Assembly (NCBI GenBank): GCA_017962495.1
Contig: JAGCVH010000030.1
Location: 41,959-105,958, forward strand
DNA: 64,000 nucleotides
Direction of reading: 5' to 3'
Source: Bacteroidaceae bacterium
GTDB lineage: Bacteria > Bacteroidota > Bacteroidia > Bacteroidales > Bacteroidaceae
This document shows positions 7,461-17,185 of this stretch, in pieces. The translations under genes were made by a program, and so were the position numbers. Position 1 is the first letter of the stretch. Every line of letters starts with the position of its first letter. Below the pieces are notes generated by a model, which was not told where the DNA came from, did no database searches, and saw nothing but the letters and a program-made list of their open reading frames with translations.

Positions 7461-10400
7461 TTACTTCACTACAACAACACGGCCATTGATGATGTAGAGA
7501 CCCTTGACGGGTTTCTGTACACGCTGACCAGCGAGGTTGTAGATGGCACTGTTCGTGCTTACCCCTTCAGTCTTAACGCCTTCGATGGCGTCGGGAGCAG
7601 TGGTGCCGATGTAGCCGAGCGTGAAGTTGTCGGCTACAATCCAGTTGGCATTGGTGGAGGCGAGCAAGAGACCTACGGTGACAGGAGTCTTACCATCAGA
7701 GTAGAAGCTGAGGGTGAAGTGTTCGGGTGAACCGTTGGTGACCTCGATAGCCATGCTGGTGGTGGCGGTCCAAGAACCGTCGGTTGCCATCAGATAAGCA
7801 CCGGTGATGCCTTCCTCAGGAATCTCTGTCTGGTTGGTGGCATGGCCATCGACCTCGAGGGTGTAGTAACCTTCGGGAAGAGCCTCCAAGAGGGTCTGGG
7901 CGATGGTACCGTCGTGCAGGGCAACGCCATCGGGACGCCATGCCTCGATGAACTTGCTGACGGAGATGTCGCCATTGGTGTAAGAAGCACCCTGATAGCC
8001 CTGGTTCTGACCGATGCGGTCCTCAGTGCCGTCTTCCAATGTGCCTGCAGCAGCAGTGATGGTCCAGTAACCTGCGTTACCTACCTCGAAGTCAGCGTTG
8101 AGGATGATGCCAGTGACATCGATGGGGAATTCCTCTGAAGCATCGCTGAAGTCCTGACCGAGCACGTACTTAACCCACAAGCTGGGCAATCGGTCGATGG
8201 TCTCCTGAATGGCCTCGTTGCTAACGAGAGACTCCTCGATGTTGTCGAGTTGGTCGGCAAGTTCGGTGTTGTCAGAGTCGTAGAAGTACTTGTCGAAGAG
8301 CTCGGTGTAGTAAGTGCGCTCAGCATCGAGTTTCTCCATCAGAGAGAAGCCTGCCTCGGCATAAGCGATGGCATCCTTCAGTTTGTTGATGGCATCAACC
8401 TTAGCGTCCTTGTCACCACCGATAACAGCGTCGTTACCATTGTCGGAAGCGTTGGCAAGTTCGTCGATAGCCTTTTCGATGACTACCTCACCGCCTTCGC
8501 GCATAGCATCGGCTTCATCGATGAGGGCGAGGATTTCAGCGTCGAGACCATCGTTGTCGAGTGCATTGTAAGCAACAGAGAAGGTGTACCATACTACCCA
8601 GCAGTTAGCATCCATCTGGTCGGCCTTGACACCGAACTTAAGGTCGCCCTCAGTAACGAGTACGGTGGAGACGGACTTCTCGAGTGCGTCGGTGTACTGC
8701 GGGTTGTTGAAGACGAGGTTTGCGGTCTCCTGGTTGTTGGGAACGTAGAATTCCTCGACTACCATAGCGGCGTTCTTGAACTCCTCGGCGTCGTGAGACG
8801 CAATAGCAGCCACGTTGGTTAGACCCGTCTTGACACTACCAGCAAAGACAAATGCCTGAGGCTCGCTCTCCTCACTCCAGTTGACGAAGTTGGTCTCATT
8901 GTCAGCTGTGCGATAGAAGGCCTTGGTGGTGACGGTGTACTTACCGGCAGGAACGTTGGACAGTGTGCGGCTAACCTCGAACGGACTCTGGTTCCAAACC
9001 TCGGCGGTACCGTACTGTGTCTTGAAGTTGCTGGCAGAGCCATACTTCCATTCCTTGTCGGGAACGCTGGAGCCGCTGACGGCAGTAGTGCTGTAGGTGT
9101 AAGCCAATTGCTCGAAGAGCGGAGAGATGTCGAGGTCCTTCTCGAGTTTCTCGCCAGAAGCAAGAGCCTCGTCCCACAGACGCTGAATCTCGGCCTTGAT
9201 GGTCTCCTTCAGCGAAGCGATGGTCTCGTCGATCTGCTCGTTGGTCCAATTGCAATCGCCAAGGGCATCTTGTACCTCGTCGTTCATTGAAGAGAGGGCA
9301 TCTGCCAACTCGGGATAGCTGTCCTTGTCGTACTTCTCGACGGCGGGCAGGAGTTCGTTGTCATAGAACTTCTGTAACTTGTCGTAAGCGGCAATGCTCT
9401 GGTTGACCTGAGCCATCAGGTCGGTGATGGCATTCATAGCGGCACGGTTGGCCTCCTCGTTGTCGCTGTAGGCATTGACAAGTTCCTGACCTACCTCGAT
9501 AGCTGACTCGAGCTGAGACTTGAGATCGGCATTGAAAGGTGTATCGAGTACATTCTCAGCAGAAGTCACTGCGGCTTGCAAACCAAGCAGAGAGGCGTTG
9601 AGACCTGTACCAACGTAGTAGAGGGCGAAACCGTCGATGAAGAGGTGAGGCATTGAGCCGGAACCTGCATTGGAGGCGGTGTAACCCATGGTAAAGTAAC
9701 CAGAGGTAACATCGTCAAGCTCGAACTCGATGGTCTCCTTCAGCCACTTGCCGGCGGTGAAGGTTGTGGTCTTTCCGAGCCACTCTGTGCCGTCGTCCTG
9801 AACGAAGCCCATGAGGTTCTTGGCAACAGCGCCGTTACCACCTACGTTGTAGTAAGACACCTCGATGGTGAACTTACCAGCGGGCAGGGAGGTCTGCTGT
9901 TTGTATTGCGACATAGCGCTCCATACACTGATGAAACCAAGAAGTCTGCCTTCGGTGGTTCCGTCGGACAGAGACGAGGGAGGCAAGAATGCGCCACCGC
10001 CCAGGAAGGCATCACTACCCAGTTCAAAGACACCGCTGGCGCGAGCATTCATTCCGGCATCGTTACCACTATCACCGGAGTTTGCCATGTGCTGGATGTT
10101 GTCGGAAGGAGTGCTGGATACCCAACCCGTGACAGGTTGCATACCATAGTGAGTAACCTTCTTGCCATTGGCACCAGCAGGGTCGGGCATGTCATAGTCG
10201 TAAGTGGTGATACCATCCTCGATGGGATCGTCCTGCGAGAAGTGAGGATTGTTGATGAAGAACTCGCTGAGATCGGTGACTGCGGCCTCGTTCATGGCCT
10301 TCTGATCCTCGATAGCCTTGAGTACCTGCTCGAGGGTGGCGTTAGGATTGTCGTAAACGTCCTGAGCGGCACTGGTGTCAACGTCGTGGGCATTACCCTC

Positions 10401-11240
10401 CTCGATGAGTGCCAACAACTGTTCCTTAGCCTCGTCAATGGCCACCTGGTCGATGACGTTGGTGTCGATGCGATAGAGCTTCACATTCTCAATAAAGATG
10501 TGAGGAGCACCACCCGACCCGTAGTTGCCCGACTTGTAACCGAGAGAGATGCTACCAGCGGTCTGTTCGGTGAGACGGAAGACAACGCTGTCTCTCATCC
10601 ACTCACCTACCACGTAGTTGAGGTTCTTTGACACCTGTGCCGTGCCATCCTCTGCCACGAAACCCATGTTAGAGTTTAGCGCTGCTTCACCACCGGCGGT
10701 GTTCTGCATGGTCACTACCAACAGATAGTCGCCAGCAGATAGGGTGATAGGCTGGGTGTAACGAATGTCGGCACCCCATACAGCAACCATACCCAAAACG
10801 GGACCAGTGATGCCCCAACCTTCAGTGTCGGACTCGACATAGGGGGGATAATACGCACCACCCACGCGACCTTTGGTTTCGGGGTCGTCGTCATAGGTGA
10901 TGAGGGAGAAGATTGCACCAACGCGGGCATTGGCTCCATCCGTACGGGCAGGAGAACCAGAGTTCTCCATGACCTTGATGTTGTCGGAGGGATATTCAGC
11001 GTTCCAACCCGTTATAGGCTGTTGGCCAAACATGGCAGTACCACCTGCGCCAACACCCTGGTCGGGCATGTCGTAGTCGTACGTGTTAACCAACTGATCG
11101 GTGGGCTCGTCGGCACTGAAGTCCGCATTCGTGAGCTTGGAGGTGAGTTCCTCCAGAATCTTCACCTTGTTCATGTCCTGAGCATGGAGACCGAGAGTCA
11201 GCATGCTAAAGACAAAGAGTAGGAAAAAGTTTTTTCTCAT
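7461..11240 (-). CDS. Large secreted multidomain surface protein with T9SS-like C-terminal tail
   Basis: A 1259-residue protein with a signal peptide (MRKNFFLLFVFSMLTLGLHA). Two related beta-rich modules at about 40-258 and 335-545 share the pattern TYDYDMPD, QPxTGW, SDNI, and GSGxxPHxFI. Predicted helical linkers rich in A/E/D/Q separate a third and a fourth beta-rich domain. The C-terminus (IYNLAGQRVQKPVKGLYI, then GRVVVVK) matches the short T9SS-type sorting tail, so outer-membrane export is likely. The modules look like carbohydrate- or ligand-binding domains; no catalytic motif is seen. It lies 45 bases after the 720-residue gene with no promoter between, so the two form an operon. Highly repetitive codon use creates long antisense open frames that are not genes. 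Confidence 0.75.
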   Translation of the reverse strand: MRKNFFLLFVFSMLTLGLHAQDMNKVKILEELTSKLTNADFSADEPTDQLVNTYDYDMPDQGVGAGGTAMFGQQPITGWNAEYPSDNIKVMENSGSPARTDGANARVGAIFSLITYDDDPETKGRVGGAYYPPYVESDTEGWGITGPVLGMVAVWGADIRYTQPITLSAGDYLLVVTMQNTAGGEAALNSNMGFVAEDGTAQVSKNLNYVVGEWMRDSVVFRLTEQTAGSISLGYKSGNYGSGGAPHIFIENVKLYRIDTNVIDQVAIDEAKEQLLALIEEGNAHDVDTSAAQDVYDNPNATLEQVLKAIEDQKAMNEAAVTDLSEFFINNPHFSQDDPIEDGITTYDYDMPDPAGANGKKVTHYGMQPVTGWVSSTPSDNIQHMANSGDSGNDAGMNARASGVFELGSDAFLGGGAFLPPSSLSDGTTEGRLLGFISVWSAMSQYKQQTSLPAGKFTIEVSYYNVGGNGAVAKNLMGFVQDDGTEWLGKTTTFTAGKWLKETIEFELDDVTSGYFTMGYTASNAGSGSMPHLFIDGFALYYVGTGLNASLLGLQAAVTSAENVLDTPFNADLKSQLESAIEVGQELVNAYSDNEEANRAAMNAITDLMAQVNQSIAAYDKLQKFYDNELLPAVEKYDKDSYPELADALSSMNDEVQDALGDCNWTNEQIDETIASLKETIKAEIQRLWDEALASGEKLEKDLDISPLFEQLAYTYSTTAVSGSSVPDKEWKYGSASNFKTQYGTAEVWNQSPFEVSRTLSNVPAGKYTVTTKAFYRTADNETNFVNWSEESEPQAFVFAGSVKTGLTNVAAIASHDAEEFKNAAMVVEEFYVPNNQETANLVFNNPQYTDALEKSVSTVLVTEGDLKFGVKADQMDANCWVVWYTFSVAYNALDNDGLDAEILALIDEADAMREGGEVVIEKAIDELANASDNGNDAVIGGDKDAKVDAINKLKDAIAYAEAGFSLMEKLDAERTYYTELFDKYFYDSDNTELADQLDNIEESLVSNEAIQETIDRLPSLWVKYVLGQDFSDASEEFPIDVTGIILNADFEVGNAGYWTITAAAGTLEDGTEDRIGQNQGYQGASYTNGDISVSKFIEAWRPDGVALHDGTIAQTLLEALPEGYYTLEVDGHATNQTEIPEEGITGAYLMATDGSWTATTSMAIEVTNGSPEHFTLSFYSDGKTPVTVGLLLASTNANWIVADNFTLGYIGTTAPDAIEGVKTEGVSTNSAIYNLAGQRVQKPVKGLYIINGRVVVVK

Positions 11241-11285
11241 CTTTTTGTTTAGTTAAAATTTGGTTAGTAATATGGTTAGTTAAAT

Positions 11286-13448
11286 TTATTTCACGAAATA
11301 TTTCTTTCCCGCCTTGATGTAGACTCCTTTCTGGAGCGACGAAGCGGAGACGCGACGACCACTGAGGTCGAAGATGGCATTCTTCATCCTTAATTCTTCA
11401 CTCTTCATTTCCTCTATGCCATCAGCCGGAAGGTCCTCACGGGTGTACACATCGATGTAGAAGACGTGGATGCCACCATTCTGCAACTGGAAGGTGAGCA
11501 ACTCGTCGGCAGGCACGGCATAAAGCGTAGGCCAACGACTGTTGGTGTAGTTAGAACCTCCTGCGCCCTGATATACAAGCACATACTCGCCATAGGTTGC
11601 AGCCTCGCGCGAGAAGGTGAGTGTGGGACGCGACATGAAATAGAGACCCAGGTCACCATTGCTGTACATGAGGACGGTGGAGTTGTTGGAGCTATTGGGT
11701 GCACACTCAAAGGTGAGACCGTTGGTCTCGGGATAGATGCCTAACTTCTCCTCGACATAAGTAGTGGTAACGGTGAATTCCGTGTCACTGGTCCATGTGG
11801 TGTCACGATTGACTTCGAGTGTACCACGAGCACGGCCTGAATCCCACGCCCATCCACTGGGGATGGTATCGAGGGTGATAGCCTGATTCTCCATGAGTGT
11901 GCCTTCCTCCACTTGCTTGGCAAAATCATCGAAGGCATAGCGAATAGTATCACCTGTGTTTTCATCGACAACGCCAATGGGATCGCTGTAAATGTGCTTA
12001 AGCAAAAACTTTTGCTGGAGTGGCAGGTTCACAAAGTCCCAATCGTGCTTTTCGGCTTCGGCATTGGCCTGATTCTTACGGCTAAACTCTACGGCGGGTT
12101 CCAACACGTCGGTGACTTCCAACACGCCGTCCAAGTATCCTTCGGCATGCACGCGAGCACCAACCTCCACCTCTGCCTCCACAAATTCGCCAACGGTCAC
12201 GGGACGCTCGTCACCATCGACATTGGCAATCAATTCATAGTCTTCTCCACAGAGGGTATTGTTGGCCCAACCTACTTGATACTGACGAATTGTGCCGTTA
12301 AGGCCTGTCAGAGACATGGTGGGAGCATTGAGGGTGATTTCGTTAACCGAAACATTGATGGTGACAATGTCGGAGAACTTGTATGATTCCGATACCGTTG
12401 CTGCAGCAATGGTGACGTAGCCATCGCCATCCTCGTCGTCGTTGGAATTGACGACGATATAACTTCCATCATAACGATTCTCGCCACATGTTCCGTTTGC
12501 GATCTCCTCGGGGTCGATGATTTGCTTGTAGGTCACACGATGCTCTGAGCCGATGACATTGCCTTCCTCGTCGAGGATGTCGACGTCCTCCTCCTTTTCA
12601 ATCTCGTCACTATCGATGAGGAAAAGAGCCTTCTCGCCACGATCCACTATACCATAATAGGTGACACAATCATAGCCCATTGTGCTCTCGCCGGGGGTGA
12701 GCTCTATCTGACGCTCGCTCAGGTTTACACCCTTCAATGTCATAGACGGAGCGCTAACGGCCTCATCAGCAGAAGCATCAATCCATATCTGAATACCTTG
12801 AATGCAGGCGTCGCGTTGCATCTCGACAACAAAATAGCCGTCAGACTCGGCACGCCAATACGAGAAGGCATCGCTACTGGCATCATCAGTGCCTTGCATC
12901 TCAATCTGTGCGGCATGGACATCGGCAGTGAGATCGGTAAACGTGCATGCCGTGGCGCCACTGATGGCGGAAGCGGGCTGAACGACACTTTCACGAGAGC
13001 TCGTAATGCCCCACTGACAAACGATAATCTGTCCGGCCTTAACATCGCCAATGGCAAAGAATCGCGAACCAGAACCGTAGTTGTGCAAACCAGATTTGCC
13101 AACACCTGCACGCAAGTTGATGGCGGCAGTACCTATCTGTACATAAAAATTTGACATCTCCACTGGTTCTGTCACCTGATAGGTGTCGAAGCCGTTGAGC
13201 TTGAACGAAGCCTTGTCCGTGGCAAGAGTGAAACAACCATCACCATAGCAACGCTCGCCGTTGAGACGAGTAAAGACGTCATTGACATTACAATTCCCAT
13301 TGTAGAAATCATAATCCTTATACAGCATGTAACCATACTGATTTGTCAAAACATCATTACCTAAGGACAAGTCGTAACTCCACGCCATTGCAGTCACCGA
13401 GCATCCCATCATCATCACAAGAAGAATCAATGAGTAAAGTTTTCTCAT
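11286..13448 (-). CDS. Secreted protein of unknown function with T9SS-like C-terminal tail
   Basis: A 720-residue protein with a signal peptide (about 1-22, ending TAMAWS). The middle is beta-rich and acidic. Near the end, the segment ATYGEYVLVYQGAGGSNYTN suggests a further beta-sandwich domain. The C-terminus has IFDLSGRRVSASSLQKGVYI and a GKK...FVK end, the T9SS-like sorting tail shared with five other proteins in the window. I recognise no enzyme motif. It is the first gene of a two-gene leftward operon. Confidence 0.7.
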   Translation of the reverse strand: MRKLYSLILLVMMMGCSVTAMAWSYDLSLGNDVLTNQYGYMLYKDYDFYNGNCNVNDVFTRLNGERCYGDGCFTLATDKASFKLNGFDTYQVTEPVEMSNFYVQIGTAAINLRAGVGKSGLHNYGSGSRFFAIGDVKAGQIIVCQWGITSSRESVVQPASAISGATACTFTDLTADVHAAQIEMQGTDDASSDAFSYWRAESDGYFVVEMQRDACIQGIQIWIDASADEAVSAPSMTLKGVNLSERQIELTPGESTMGYDCVTYYGIVDRGEKALFLIDSDEIEKEEDVDILDEEGNVIGSEHRVTYKQIIDPEEIANGTCGENRYDGSYIVVNSNDDEDGDGYVTIAAATVSESYKFSDIVTINVSVNEITLNAPTMSLTGLNGTIRQYQVGWANNTLCGEDYELIANVDGDERPVTVGEFVEAEVEVGARVHAEGYLDGVLEVTDVLEPAVEFSRKNQANAEAEKHDWDFVNLPLQQKFLLKHIYSDPIGVVDENTGDTIRYAFDDFAKQVEEGTLMENQAITLDTIPSGWAWDSGRARGTLEVNRDTTWTSDTEFTVTTTYVEEKLGIYPETNGLTFECAPNSSNNSTVLMYSNGDLGLYFMSRPTLTFSREAATYGEYVLVYQGAGGSNYTNSRWPTLYAVPADELLTFQLQNGGIHVFYIDVYTREDLPADGIEEMKSEELRMKNAIFDLSGRRVSASSLQKGVYIKAGKKYFVK

Positions 13449-13525
13449 GTTTAACTTTTTTGGTTAGTTAATCTATTTACTTCATTTTCAATGCGTCACG
13501 CGTGTGCACGCAAAGAATCAGGCTA

Positions 13526-13533
13526 CAAATTTA
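13526..13533 (-). promoter_or_regulatory. Probable -7 box for the two-gene secreted-protein operon
   Basis: Minus-strand TAAATTTG (plus-strand CAAATTTA) fits the TAnnTTTG consensus. No good TTTG is seen at the -33 position. The 5' leader would be about 75 bases. Confidence 0.45.
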
Positions 13534-13566
13534 GAAAAAAACATTGAAAAACGTAGCACACACATT

Positions 13567-13604
13567 AAAAAAAAGAGTCTTGCATGAGCAAAACTCTTCT
13601 TTTT
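13567..13604 (-). terminator. Intrinsic terminator of the rny/HAD operon
   Basis: Stem AAGAGT-(c)-TTGC / GCAA-(a)-ACTCTT (13573-13583 and 13588-13598) with a four-base loop. An A-tract on the left (U-tract in the leftward transcript) and a T-tract on the right flank it. It sits 24 bases after the hydrolase stop. Confidence 0.75.
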
Positions 13605-13628
13605 AACATTCTATAACGGCAATTAACA

Positions 13629-14048
13629 TTATATCTGCCACCATTTTTTCTTTGGTTTTTCCTTTCTTTGACCCAAACCTTCGAGCAACAATTCTTCATA
13701 GGTCTTTCCGTCGTGAATCATCTGGTATATGACACCCCAATCGGGCAAACCTCCGACATTACGATCGTCGATGAACATGTCAACCTTTAGCTTACGACTA
13801 TAGGAAACGTTCTTCTCCACATCCTCCTCAGGGAAATCCTTATTGACGGCATAAAACTCCACACCACGCTTGCGACACCACTCAACGGCCTCATCAAGCG
13901 TGCGCCCCTGACGGACAGTCCACAAAATGAACTGATGGCCTTCATCGATGAGCATCTTCAACGTCTGGGTGGCAAAGGGCTGTTCACTACCAATCTCTGG
14001 ATAACGGTCTTGTACTATGGTACCGTCAAAATCTACTGCAATAATCAT
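13629..14048 (-). CDS. HAD-superfamily small hydrolase (BT0820-like)
   Basis: A 139-residue protein. It begins MIIAVDFDGTIVQD, the HAD motif I with nucleophile Asp and general acid Asp (D-x-D-G-T). Motif II is the ILWTVRQG segment near residue 41, and the acidic motif IV is FIDDRNVGG near 111. There is no cap domain, as in the compact Bacteroides BT0820-type hydrolases. The substrate is unknown, presumably a small phosphate ester. It follows rny by 68 bases and shares its terminator. Confidence 0.75.
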   Translation of the reverse strand: MIIAVDFDGTIVQDRYPEIGSEQPFATQTLKMLIDEGHQFILWTVRQGRTLDEAVEWCRKRGVEFYAVNKDFPEEDVEKNVSYSRKLKVDMFIDDRNVGGLPDWGVIYQMIHDGKTYEELLLEGLGQRKEKPKKKWWQI

Positions 14049-14116
14049 GAACGGGGGTTAATTACGAATTAGGAATTAGAAGATATTTGACACTTGACAT
14101 TTGACATCCGCCCTAA

Positions 14117-15673
14117 TCACTTTGCATAACTTACGGAACGGACCTCGCGAATAACAGTAATCTTAACTTGTCCGGGATAAGTCATTTCATTCTGAATCTT
14201 AGTAGCAATCTCATCGGAAAGTTTTTCTGTCTCCTGGTCTGAAATCTTGTCGGCGCCAACAATCACGCGCAATTCACGACCTGCCTGGATGGCATAAGTC
14301 TTCGTAACACCAGGATAGGACATAGCAATGTTCTCAAGATCCTTGAGACGCTTGATATAGGCTTCTGCAATCTCACGACGTGCGCCCGGACGAGCACCAC
14401 TGATGGCATCGCACACCTGAACGATGGGTGCAATGAGGGTCTCCATCTCCATCTCCTCGTGATGGGCACCAATGGCATTGCAGATATCGGCCTTCTCCTT
14501 ATACATCTCGGCAAGCTTTGCACCGTAGAGTGCGTGAGGTGTCTCGGGATCTTCATCGGGCACCTTGCCAATGTCGTGGAGCAAGCCTGCACGCTTGGCC
14601 TTCTTGGGATTAAGTCCAAGTTCACTGGCCATGACCGCACAAAGGTTTGCCGTTTCACGCGAGTGCTGAAGCAGGTTCTGACCATAAGAGGAACGATACT
14701 TCATCTTACCAATCAAGCGAATAAGCTCGGGGTGAAGGCCATGTACACCAAGGTCAATGGCTGTGCGCTTACCCGTTTCCATGATTTCTTCATCGATTTG
14801 CTTCTTAACCTTGGCCACAACCTCCTCAATGCGGGCGGGATGAATGCGACCATCGGCTACGAGCTGGTGGAGTGAAAGACGGGCAATCTCACGACGAACA
14901 GGGTCGAAACCACTAATGACAATGCTTTCGGGCGTATCATCAACAACAATCTCTGTGCCAGTTGCGGACTCAAGGGCACGAATGTTTCTACCCTCACGAC
15001 CTATCACGCGACCCTTGATGTCATCGTTCTCGAGATGGAAGACGGTGACACTGTTCTCAACGGCCGTTTCCGTGGCTACGCGTTGGATAGTCTGGATGAC
15101 GATGCGCTTGGCTTCTTTATTGGCCGTCATCTTAGCTTCATCCATGATGTCGTTGATGTATGCCTGTGCCTGTGTTTTGGCCTCATCCTTCAGGCTTTCG
15201 ACAAGGCGCTCACGCGCCTCTTCAACGCTGAGTCCGGAGATTTCCTCGAGACGAGTGCGTTCTTGCTCGAGCAGGCTATCACTGCGTTCCTGCAATTCAT
15301 GCTCGCGATGCTCAAGAAGGTTTTGCTGTGTTTCAAGACGCTGGCGAGTAGTCTCTATCTCCTGCTTACGACGATTAAGTTCATCTTGACGTTGGTTGAG
15401 ACTCTGTTCGCGTTGTTTTACGCGATTCTCGCCTTGTTGGATTTGTTGATTGCGTTGTTGTACTTCCTTCTCCAACTCAGCCTTTTTGTTGAGGAATTTT
15501 TCCTTGACCTCCAATAACTTCTTTTGTTTAATGACTTCGGCCTCTTGCTCGGCTTGCTGGCGAGCTTGTGCCTCGACGGACTTCAGTTTGCTTGGCATGA
15601 GAACACGGAAGAAATATATCGCCCAAGCCCCAATAATAACCAAAGCAATGACAACAGCTATTATGTATGCCAT
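14117..15673 (-). CDS. rny: Ribonuclease Y
   Basis: A 518-residue membrane-anchored endoribonuclease that starts mRNA decay. An N-terminal membrane helix (1-24) is followed by a long coiled coil (about 30-160, rich in Q/E/R), a KH RNA-binding domain ([13 protein letters not shown], about 218-232), and an HD domain with the metal-binding pair in LLHDIGK (about 365) and AHHEE near 400. Length and domain order are normal for the family. The gene is the second of a zapA-linked leftward set, and a hairpin lies in its 5' leader. Confidence 0.95.
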   Translation of the reverse strand: MAYIIAVVIALVIIGAWAIYFFRVLMPSKLKSVEAQARQQAEQEAEVIKQKKLLEVKEKFLNKKAELEKEVQQRNQQIQQGENRVKQREQSLNQRQDELNRRKQEIETTRQRLETQQNLLEHREHELQERSDSLLEQERTRLEEISGLSVEEARERLVESLKDEAKTQAQAYINDIMDEAKMTANKEAKRIVIQTIQRVATETAVENSVTVFHLENDDIKGRVIGREGRNIRALESATGTEIVVDDTPESIVISGFDPVRREIARLSLHQLVADGRIHPARIEEVVAKVKKQIDEEIMETGKRTAIDLGVHGLHPELIRLIGKMKYRSSYGQNLLQHSRETANLCAVMASELGLNPKKAKRAGLLHDIGKVPDEDPETPHALYGAKLAEMYKEKADICNAIGAHHEEMEMETLIAPIVQVCDAISGARPGARREIAEAYIKRLKDLENIAMSYPGVTKTYAIQAGRELRVIVGADKISDQETEKLSDEIATKIQNEMTYPGQVKITVIREVRSVSYAK

Positions 15674-15716
15674 GATGTTCTTTTTGTTGTTATAAAGTTG
15701 TTATTAATATAAATAA

Positions 15717-15777
15717 AACGCTCCTCAACCTCAGGCTGACAGATATAAATCCATCAGCACAGCGATTTAGGTGCGTT
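15717..15777 (-). ncRNA. Structured RNA candidate between zapA and rny (possibly 6S-like)
   Basis: The leftward transcript can form a rod. The inner 10-bp stem is GCUGAUGGAU/AUCUGUCAGC with a UUAU loop. Around it are ACCU/AGGU, then AACGC/GCGUU (outer arms at plus positions 15773-15777 and 15717-15721). Internal loops separate the stems. A long hairpin with an internal bubble is the general 6S RNA shape, and I recall ssrS near zapA in other bacteria. However, it is only about 61 nt and I see no matching promoter or terminator. A regulatory leader of rny is the main alternative. Confidence 0.4.
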
Positions 15778-15794
15778 GTGTGAATCTAGTTAAC

Positions 15795-16088
15795 TTAATG
15801 AAGCGATTGCTCCACCTTGGTAATGAGTGCTTTGATAGCGTCCTCAACGGGCGCAGGATCATTTTCCTCTTCCATCCGTTTGAGTCGAACTGCGACGTCA
15901 AGCGCCATCATAAGCATGTACATTTCGTTGCCCTGGTCAGGATACTTGGATGCATAGAAGTTAAAGCGACTGTTAATGAGTTTTTCTGCCTCACGGTAGA
16001 TGTATTCATCATCACGCGCCACAACCATAGGTAAAATGCGGTTTCCAAACTTCAGGGTTATCGATAGTTTATCGCTCTTATTGGGCAT
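15795..16088 (-). CDS. zapA: Cell division protein ZapA
   Basis: A 97-residue protein matching the ZapA family in length and layout. The N-terminal half (KLSITLKFGNRILPMVVARD, then EYIYREAEKLIN) forms the beta-sheet head, and the C-terminal half (NEMYMLMMALDVAVRLKRME) forms the coiled-coil dimer helix. ZapA cross-links FtsZ filaments at the division ring. It begins 13 bases after the coiled-coil gene upstream. Confidence 0.85.
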   Translation of the reverse strand: MPNKSDKLSITLKFGNRILPMVVARDDEYIYREAEKLINSRFNFYASKYPDQGNEMYMLMMALDVAVRLKRMEEENDPAPVEDAIKALITKVEQSLH

Positions 16089-16101
16089 GGAGGTAAGTTA
16101 T

Positions 16102-16395
16102 TTATGCTTTCAGGAGAGCGATACATTTATCCACATCTCGCACCAGGCGGTTGATTTTCTGTCGAGCATTGCGTGTATCGCTATCGCTAAGCTCCAGAAT
16201 ACGTGCCACCTTTAGATTGTCGTATTGCGCCTTCAATTCTTGTTTCTGGCACTCAAGTTCTACAATCTGGCCATCACGCTCGGCAATAGTTGCTTCCAAG
16301 CCTCGACATTGCTCACGCAGGTCTTCATCCTGCTCGAGGAGTTGCCGAATCCGAGTCTCAAGTAACTGTATGAGTTCGTGCTCTTTAGCGGTCAT
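16102..16395 (-). CDS. Small coiled-coil protein upstream of zapA (ZapB-like)
   Basis: A 97-residue protein, almost entirely helical with heptad leucines and many E/Q/R residues (residues 1-70), then a short polar C-terminal helix (NARQKINRLVRDVDKCIALL). Size, coiled coil and pairing with zapA suggest a ZapB-like partner that bridges ZapA to other division components. This is inference from shape and position, because ZapB-like proteins conserve little sequence. Confidence 0.6.
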   Translation of the reverse strand: MTAKEHELIQLLETRIRQLLEQDEDLREQCRGLEATIAERDGQIVELECQKQELKAQYDNLKVARILELSDSDTRNARQKINRLVRDVDKCIALLKA

Positions 16396-16423
16396 TTTGT
16401 ATAAACTTTCTGCAATCTGCTCA

Positions 16424-16454
16424 CAAAAATAGTAATTTCTTCGCTTTCGACAAA
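16424..16454 (-). promoter_or_regulatory. Promoter of the zapB-like/zapA/rny set
   Basis: Minus strand: TTTG (plus 16451-16454), 19 bases, then TATTTTTG (plus 16424-16431), 28 bases upstream of the ATG of the coiled-coil gene. It fits the Bacteroidetes -33/-7 pattern. Confidence 0.7.
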
Positions 16455-16467
16455 ATTTTTTCAGAAA

Positions 16468-17097
16468 TTACTTCTTATCATCCTCGATTTTGTTGCGCGG
16501 TTCTTTTTTGGCAAGCATCAGCAATGTGTGGGCAAATTCCACTATCCACTGCTCGCTATAGCCCAATGTTGCTTGCGCACGACGTATGGCAACCACACTG
16601 CGACGCATGGCTTCATCCTTCCAATTGTTCTTGTTCAAGACGTCATTGACAGTCTTTTCTGTCATCTGGCGCAAGGCCTTGTGGAAGAATGAGGGAAGAC
16701 GAAGTTTCCATTGCATCAGTTGACCCATGGACATCATCAGGTTTTGACTAAAGTCTTGGAAAACAAGAAAATAACTCTGAACCTCATTAACCGAGCGACA
16801 ACGCTTCTTCAAACTCTCGTCAATCTCCTTAAAAAAGTTGTCACTCATCCCATACATTTCGGTGAGCATCTTTTGACACTTCTTTTTTTCACCCAAGCCC
16901 AGTTTGTTGTTCACCGTCGGAACTTTGAGTGTTTGCTTGAAGAGTCTAAGATCGGGGAAAACAGCCAAATTGGAGATGCCCAAACGCGAAGCCATGGATG
17001 CCTGATAATATACTCGAACGAGGGTCATGTAATCTTCCATGCCCCCAATTTTTACTTGATTGGTTTTACGACCAAAAATCTTACCTAAAAATGACAT
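16468..17097 (-). CDS. Conserved hypothetical cytoplasmic protein
   Basis: I place the start at the ATG at 17097 (MSFLGKIFGRKTNQ), giving 209 residues. The longer open frame to 17277 adds 60 residues of low-complexity sequence with no domain character. The product is basic and mostly helical (about 40-195), with no signal peptide or membrane segment. I do not recognise a named domain. It stands alone between the zap/rny set and the sugar transferase, all leftward. Confidence 0.6.
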   Translation of the reverse strand: MSFLGKIFGRKTNQVKIGGMEDYMTLVRVYYQASMASRLGISNLAVFPDLRLFKQTLKVPTVNNKLGLGEKKKCQKMLTEMYGMSDNFFKEIDESLKKRCRSVNEVQSYFLVFQDFSQNLMMSMGQLMQWKLRLPSFFHKALRQMTEKTVNDVLNKNNWKDEAMRRSVVAIRRAQATLGYSEQWIVEFAHTLLMLAKKEPRNKIEDDKK

Positions 17098-17185
17098 TTT
17101 GTTTATTGTAGTTTTATTGATTCTATATAATGTTAAAGTTTTATGATTACAATTCAATGTAGTAATAGTCGAAAAGAATTGGCAA

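Noticed and set aside
9906-10631. 241-residue open frame opposite the 1259-residue gene
   Set aside because: It is a by-product of biased codon use in the true gene, with no signal, motif or promoter. The same holds for other long frames inside this gene and the 720-residue gene.
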